A stretch of 9,588 bases of DNA. Origin: UBA4644 sp964646225 (GTDB lineage: Bacteria > Bacillota > Clostridia > Oscillospirales > Butyricicoccaceae). A model generated the notes under the pieces. It saw only the letters and a list, made by a program, of their open reading frames with translations, was not told the origin of the DNA and searched no databases. Positions 6,183 through 9,588 of this stretch are shown in pieces. A program made the position numbers and the translations under genes. Position 1 is the first letter of the stretch, and every line of letters starts with the position of its first letter. The stretch lies in the NCBI GenBank assembly GCA_964646225.1, contig CAZYAD010000048.1:1-9588 (forward strand), given 5' to 3'.

Positions 6183-6193
6183 CCACAGGAAAA
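6179..6193. repeat. Short palindrome just upstream of the tsaD terminator, containing a DnaA-box-like 9-mer
   Basis: TTTTCC (6179-6184), the triplet ACA and GGAAAA (6188-6193) form a small palindrome that overlaps both the right arm of the tsaD terminator and the exact TTTTCCACA 9-mer at 6179-6187. In RNA it would compete with the terminator only weakly because the loop is three bases. It may be chance. Confidence 0.25.
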
Positions 6194-6206
6194 ACCTTTG
6201 TTCGGT

Positions 6207-7247
6207 TTACAAATGGTTTTCAAACCGGCTGACATCGCAGGAGGCCGGCATGGTGGCGAAGCAGTTCTGGGCGCAGTCGGCGGTGTTGCCGGCCAGCAGC
6301 TCGTAATACGCCTGGCAGGCGATCATGGAGCCGTTGTCGCCGCACAGGCGCAGCGGCGGCAGATACAGCTCCAGTCCGGCGCGCCTGCACTCCGCCTCCA
6401 GCAGAGCACGGAGGGTGGAGTTTGCGGCCACGCCTCCGGCGGCGCATACCCGCTTTCTGCCCCGATCCCGGGCAGCGGCCACCACCCGGGGGACCACCGA
6501 ATGGGCTACGGTATGGGAGACGGCGGCGGCCAGGTCGGCATGGGAGATCTCCTGTCCCTTCTGCTGGGCGTTGTGGATCAGATTGACGGCGGCGGTTTTC
6601 AAGCCGGAAAAGGAAAAATCATAGGGGTGCTCCCGGATGACAGCGGGCGGCAGGGGGTAACGGGCGGGGTCGCCCTCATGGCTGAGGCGATCCAGCGCCG
6701 CGCCGCCGGGATACGGCAGGCCCAGTACCCGGCCGATCTTGTCAAAGGCCTCGCCGGCGGCATCGTCCCGGCTGGCGCCCACCACCTCCATATGGGTGTA
6801 ATCGGCCACATCCAGGATGACGGTATGTCCGCCGGAGGCCACCAACGCGGTCATGGGGGGCTCCAGCCCGGGAAAGGCGATGTAATTGGCGGCCACATGG
6901 CCCCGGATGTGATGCACCGGGATGAAGGGGAGCTCCAGCGCCAGCGCGGCGGCTTTTGCAAAATTGGCCCCCACCAGCAGTGCGCCGATGAGACCGGGGG
7001 CGCAGGTGGCGGCCACGGCGTCCAGATCGGACAGACGGATTCCGGCCTGTCTGGCTGCCTGGTCGGCCACAAGAGACACCTTTTCGATGTGCTTGCGGCT
7101 GGCGATCTCCGGCACCACGCCGCCATAAAGGGCGTGCATATCGGCCTGCGAGAAGACCACATCGGCCAGGATCTCCCGGCCATCCCGGGAGATAGCGCAG
7201 GCGGTCTCGTCACAGGAGCTTTCGATGGCTAAGATCAGCTTGCTCAT
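6207..7247 (-). CDS. tsaD: tRNA N6-adenosine threonylcarbamoyltransferase TsaD (Kae1/YgjD family)
   Basis: TsaD transfers the threonylcarbamoyl group from threonylcarbamoyl-AMP to A37 of tRNAs that read ANN codons, making t6A, together with TsaB and TsaE. The 346-residue length is normal. The ASKHA fold starts with ILAIESSCDETACAI (about 5-19). The metal-binding motif is HIRGH with His113 and His117, and the C-terminal metal ligand is Asp304 in CGDNGSMIA. Other family blocks are GGVVPEIASRKH (42-53), ASGGHT (137-142), GEAFDKIGRVLGLPYPGG (165-182), FSFSGLKTA (211-219) and GGVAANSTLR (271-280). The ATG at 7247 overlaps the rimI stop as ATGA and has only a weak ribosome-binding site, so translation is probably coupled to rimI. 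tsaB and tsaE are not visible here. Confidence 0.97.
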   Translation of the reverse strand: MSKLILAIESSCDETACAISRDGREILADVVFSQADMHALYGGVVPEIASRKHIEKVSLVADQAARQAGIRLSDLDAVAATCAPGLIGALLVGANFAKAAALALELPFIPVHHIRGHVAANYIAFPGLEPPMTALVASGGHTVILDVADYTHMEVVGASRDDAAGEAFDKIGRVLGLPYPGGAALDRLSHEGDPARYPLPPAVIREHPYDFSFSGLKTAAVNLIHNAQQKGQEISHADLAAAVSHTVAHSVVPRVVAAARDRGRKRVCAAGGVAANSTLRALLEAECRRAGLELYLPPLRLCGDNGSMIACQAYYELLAGNTADCAQNCFATMPASCDVSRFENHL

Positions 7248-7696
7248 AACAGTTGCCGCCCCATGAGAAGGGCGTCCTCCTTTGGTTTGTCATAATAGCC
7301 CCGGCGGCGACCCACTGGGGAAAAGCCCGCCCGGGCATAGCACCTCTGCGCGGGGAGGTTGCTCTCCCGCACCTCCAGCAGCACCGAGGAAACGCCCCGA
7401 AGGGCCATTTCCTCCAGCATCCGGTTCACCAGCTCAAAGCCCAGGCCCCGACGGCGGTGCTCCGGGGCCACGGCCACATTGGTGATGTCGGCGCTGTCCA
7501 GCACGATACGGGAGCCGATATAGCCCAGAACGCGGCCTGCGCGGTCGGTGCAGATCACATAATGGGCCATGGGATTTTCCAGCTCCTGCGCCAGCATTTC
7601 CCGGCTCCAGGGGACGGAGAAGCACTGCTCCTCCATGCGGGCCATATCCTCCAGATGCTCCGGCCGCAGCGGGCCGAAGCTCCATTGCTCGTTCAC
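7244..7696 (-). CDS. rimI: Ribosomal protein S18 alanine N-acetyltransferase RimI (GNAT family)
   Basis: RimI acetylates the N-terminal alanine of ribosomal protein S18 using acetyl-CoA. The 150-residue protein has the GNAT acetyl-CoA motif VAPEHRRRGLG (about 76-86), then LLEVRESNLPAQRCYARAGF (106-125), including the conserved Asn, the Ala and the Tyr (about 120) of the catalytic region. It ends with the RimI-like GRRRGYYDKPKEDALLM. The GTG at 7696 is preferred: GAGGTG lies six bases ahead and it starts 10 bases after the polA stop. An ATG at 7723 would add nine residues and overlap polA by 17 bases with only a weak ribosome-binding site. The rimI-tsaD pairing is common in bacteria and supports RimI over other GNAT enzymes, although substrate range varies in the family. 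Confidence 0.9.
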   Translation of the reverse strand: MNEQWSFGPLRPEHLEDMARMEEQCFSVPWSREMLAQELENPMAHYVICTDRAGRVLGYIGSRIVLDSADITNVAVAPEHRRRGLGFELVNRMLEEMALRGVSSVLLEVRESNLPAQRCYARAGFSPVGRRRGYYDKPKEDALLMGRQLL

Positions 7697-7708
7697 AGCA
7701 GACACCTC
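7697..7708 (-). promoter_or_regulatory. Ribosome-binding site that supports the GTG start of rimI
   Basis: On the minus strand GAGGTG (7703-7708) overlaps the polA stop codon and lies six bases before the GTG at 7694-7696. No comparable element precedes the competing ATG at 7723. The overlap with the polA stop suggests that ribosomes ending polA can re-initiate at rimI. Confidence 0.6.
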
Positions 7709-9588
7709 ATTTCTTTGCGTCATACCAGTTTTCGCCCCAGCTGACCTCGGCGGGCAGGCGCACCTTCAGCTCGGCGGCGGACTCCATTTCCTCCTGAAGC
7801 AGGCGGGATACCCGCTCCCGCTCCTCCGGAGGCGCTTCCACGATGAGCTCGTCGTGAACCTGAAGCAGCAGACGGGCCGAAAGGCCCTCCCGGTTCAGGC
7901 GCTCCTCCACCCGCAGCATGGCCCGCTTGATAATATCGGCGGCGGTGCCCTGGATGGGGGTATTCATGGCGGCCCGCTGGCCGAATGAGCGCACCTGGAA
8001 GCTGGCGCTTTTCAGCTCTGGCAGGGCGCGGCGGCGGCCATACAGGGTGGTGACGAAGCCCTCCCGGGCGGCATCCTCCTTCACCCGCTCCATATAGTCC
8101 CGGACGCCGGTGTAGCGTGCAAGGTAGGCATCGATATAGGCCTGGGCCTCGGCGTTGGAGACATGGATGTCATCGGCCAGCGACCAGGCGGACATTCCGT
8201 AGACGATGCCGAAATTTACCGCCTTGGCGGCCGAGCGCAGCTTTGGGGTCACCTCCGGCAGGGAGACATGGAACACCTGCGAGGCGGTGACGGCGTGGAA
8301 GTCCTCGCCGGAGGCGAAGGCCTCCTGCATGGCGCGGTCATCAGCCATATGGGCCAGCACCCGCAGCTCGATCTGAGAGTAGTCGGCGTCCACCAGCACC
8401 CAGCCGGGGCGAGCGGTAAAGCAGCGTCGGATCTCGGCGCCGTCCTCCCGCCGGACAGGCAGATTTTGCAGGTTGGGGTCGGCTGAGCTGAGGCGACCGG
8501 TGGCCGTTACAGTCTGGTGGAAGGTGGAGTGGACGCGGCCATCGGGGCCGATGGCCCGGGTGAGCCCCTCCACATAGGTGCTTTTCAGCTTGCTGACCTT
8601 GCGCCAGTCCAGCACGGCGGGGATCAGCGGGTGGGCCTGGCGCAGCTTTTCCAGGGTTTCGGCATCGGTGGACCAGCCGGTGCGGGTCTTTTTGCCGCCC
8701 TTCAGGCCCAGCTCCTCAAACAGCACCGCGCTGAGCTGCTTGGGCGAGGCGATGTTGAAGGGATGACCGGCAAGGGCGTAGATCTGCTCCTCCAGCGTGC
8801 GCAGCTGCCCCTCCAGCCGGGCGCCGAAATCCAGCAGCCGCTGCTTGTCGGCCCGGATGCCCCGAGCCTGCATCCGGGCCAGCAGGGGCATCAGGGGCAG
8901 CTCCAGTTCCCGGTACAGCGGCAGCATACCGGCTTCTTCCAGCCGGGGCAGCAGCGCTTCTTCCAGACAGGCTACGGCGGCGGCGCGGCTGAGGGCGGCG
9001 GCATAGCGGGAGGCCCGGTCGGCAGGCTCCGCCGGTGCGTCCAGCAGGGAAAGCTGCGCCTCCTCTCCCCCATCGCTGCTGCCGCCGGGAGTAAAGCCGC
9101 AGCAGCGGGCGCACAGGGCATCCAGCTCATAGCTGCCGGCGGTGGGCTCCAGCAGATAGGCCGCCACTGCCGAGTCAAAGACCCAGTTTTCCGCCGGGAC
9201 GCCCTGCTCCAGCAGCGCACACACCAGCGGCTTTGCGCCGTGGGCGGCTTTTTTCACCTGGGGAGACAGCAGCAGGGCCAGCGCCTCGTTCCAGTCGCCG
9301 GAGTAGGTCTGCGCATCCAGCAGCCAGCCGCAGGCATGGGTCTCCTCCGCCTCCCGATGGAGGGCCAGCAGGCCGGGCTCCCAGCAGAGATATACCGGCG
9401 CTTCCCCCTCGGTCAGCCGGGCGGCAAGGGCCTGCACCTGCTCCGGGGCGGTCAGCTCCTCGCTTTCGCAGGTGCCGGAAAAGGTCGGCTGGGCAGGCTG
9501 CTCTCCGGAACCGGCGGCAGGCTTCAGCTCCAGCCGCTGGATCCAGCGGGAAAAGCCCAGACGGAGGAACAGGTCATACAGCTCCGGA
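7707..9588 (-). CDS. polA: DNA polymerase I, lacking proofreading residues (5' end beyond window)
   Basis: Family A polymerase for Okazaki-fragment processing and repair synthesis. The open frame continues to the right edge, so the 626 visible residues are the C-terminal part; the 5' nuclease domain lies outside. The leading residues (ELYDLFLRLGFSRWIQRLEL) are typical of the junction into the 3'-5' exonuclease-like domain. Polymerase motifs are complete: A, DYSQIELR at 8361-8384; B, RSAAKAVNFGIVYG near 8196-8238; C, VHDE at 7848-7859. The exonuclease domain (about 9588-8990) lacks the DxE of motif I (VYLCWEP instead), the Asp of motif II (HGAKPLVCAL) and the Asp of motif III (YAAALSRAA), so it should not proofread, as is known for other Firmicutes PolA. 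An internal GTG at 9437 is not a start. It is the first visible gene of the polA-rimI-tsaD run. Confidence 0.97.
   Translation of the reverse strand, partial: PELYDLFLRLGFSRWIQRLELKPAAGSGEQPAQPTFSGTCESEELTAPEQVQALAARLTEGEAPVYLCWEPGLLALHREAEETHACGWLLDAQTYSGDWNEALALLLSPQVKKAAHGAKPLVCALLEQGVPAENWVFDSAVAAYLLEPTAGSYELDALCARCCGFTPGGSSDGGEEAQLSLLDAPAEPADRASRYAAALSRAAAVACLEEALLPRLEEAGMLPLYRELELPLMPLLARMQARGIRADKQRLLDFGARLEGQLRTLEEQIYALAGHPFNIASPKQLSAVLFEELGLKGGKKTRTGWSTDAETLEKLRQAHPLIPAVLDWRKVSKLKSTYVEGLTRAIGPDGRVHSTFHQTVTATGRLSSADPNLQNLPVRREDGAEIRRCFTARPGWVLVDADYSQIELRVLAHMADDRAMQEAFASGEDFHAVTASQVFHVSLPEVTPKLRSAAKAVNFGIVYGMSAWSLADDIHVSNAEAQAYIDAYLARYTGVRDYMERVKEDAAREGFVTTLYGRRRALPELKSASFQVRSFGQRAAMNTPIQGTAADIIKRAMLRVEERLNREGLSARLLLQVHDELIVEAPPEERERVSRLLQEEMESAAELKVRLPAEVSWGENWYDAKK

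Noticed and set aside
5920..6186. N-terminal extension of rex to an ATG at 6186
   Set aside because: The added 89 residues have no Rex similarity and overlap the predicted rex promoter, the DnaA-box cluster and the tsaD terminator; the ATG at 5919 has a strong ribosome-binding site.

Overview
This window looks like part of the chromosome of a low-branching Firmicutes lineage, most likely a GC-rich gut clostridium of the Oscillospiraceae/Ruminococcaceae type. This is an inference from gene content and style: a Rex redox repressor, a PolA without proofreading residues, a Firmicutes-type lipoprotein signal on the binding protein, strong GGAGG ribosome-binding sites, and coding DNA that is GC-rich while promoters are AT-rich. 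Every gene that can be supported lies on the minus strand, so the window reads biologically from right to left. No phage, insertion sequence, CRISPR array, tRNA or rRNA was seen.

Right part (9588 to about 6147): polA (5' end cut by the window edge), rimI and tsaD form a tightly packed operon. rimI begins within about 10 bases of the polA stop, and the rimI stop overlaps the tsaD start as ATGA. A strong intrinsic terminator follows tsaD. The operon joins DNA repair synthesis, protein N-acetylation and the t6A tRNA modification enzyme.

Middle (about 6146 to 5259): a 287-base gap holds a tight cluster of DnaA-box-like 9-mers, an AT-rich stretch and a good sigma-A-type promoter for rex. The single-gene rex unit ends at a compact UUCG-loop terminator.

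Left part (about 5258 to 1): an oligopeptide-type ABC importer operon. An AT-rich leader with helically phased A/T tracts and an extended -10 promoter precedes oppA (lipoprotein, 676 aa). A strong hairpin without a T-tract separates oppA from oppB (TTG start). oppB and oppC overlap by one base (TGATG), and oppD starts 12 bases after oppC and runs off the left edge; an oppF partner probably lies beyond. OppA would capture peptides outside the cell, OppB/OppC form the membrane pore, and OppD with a second ATPase would drive import.

No clearly new multi-gene system is present. The items most worth checking are the DnaA-box cluster outside any obvious origin context, the roughly 95-residue acidic N-terminal extension of OppC, and the unusual regulatory architecture upstream of and inside the opp operon.
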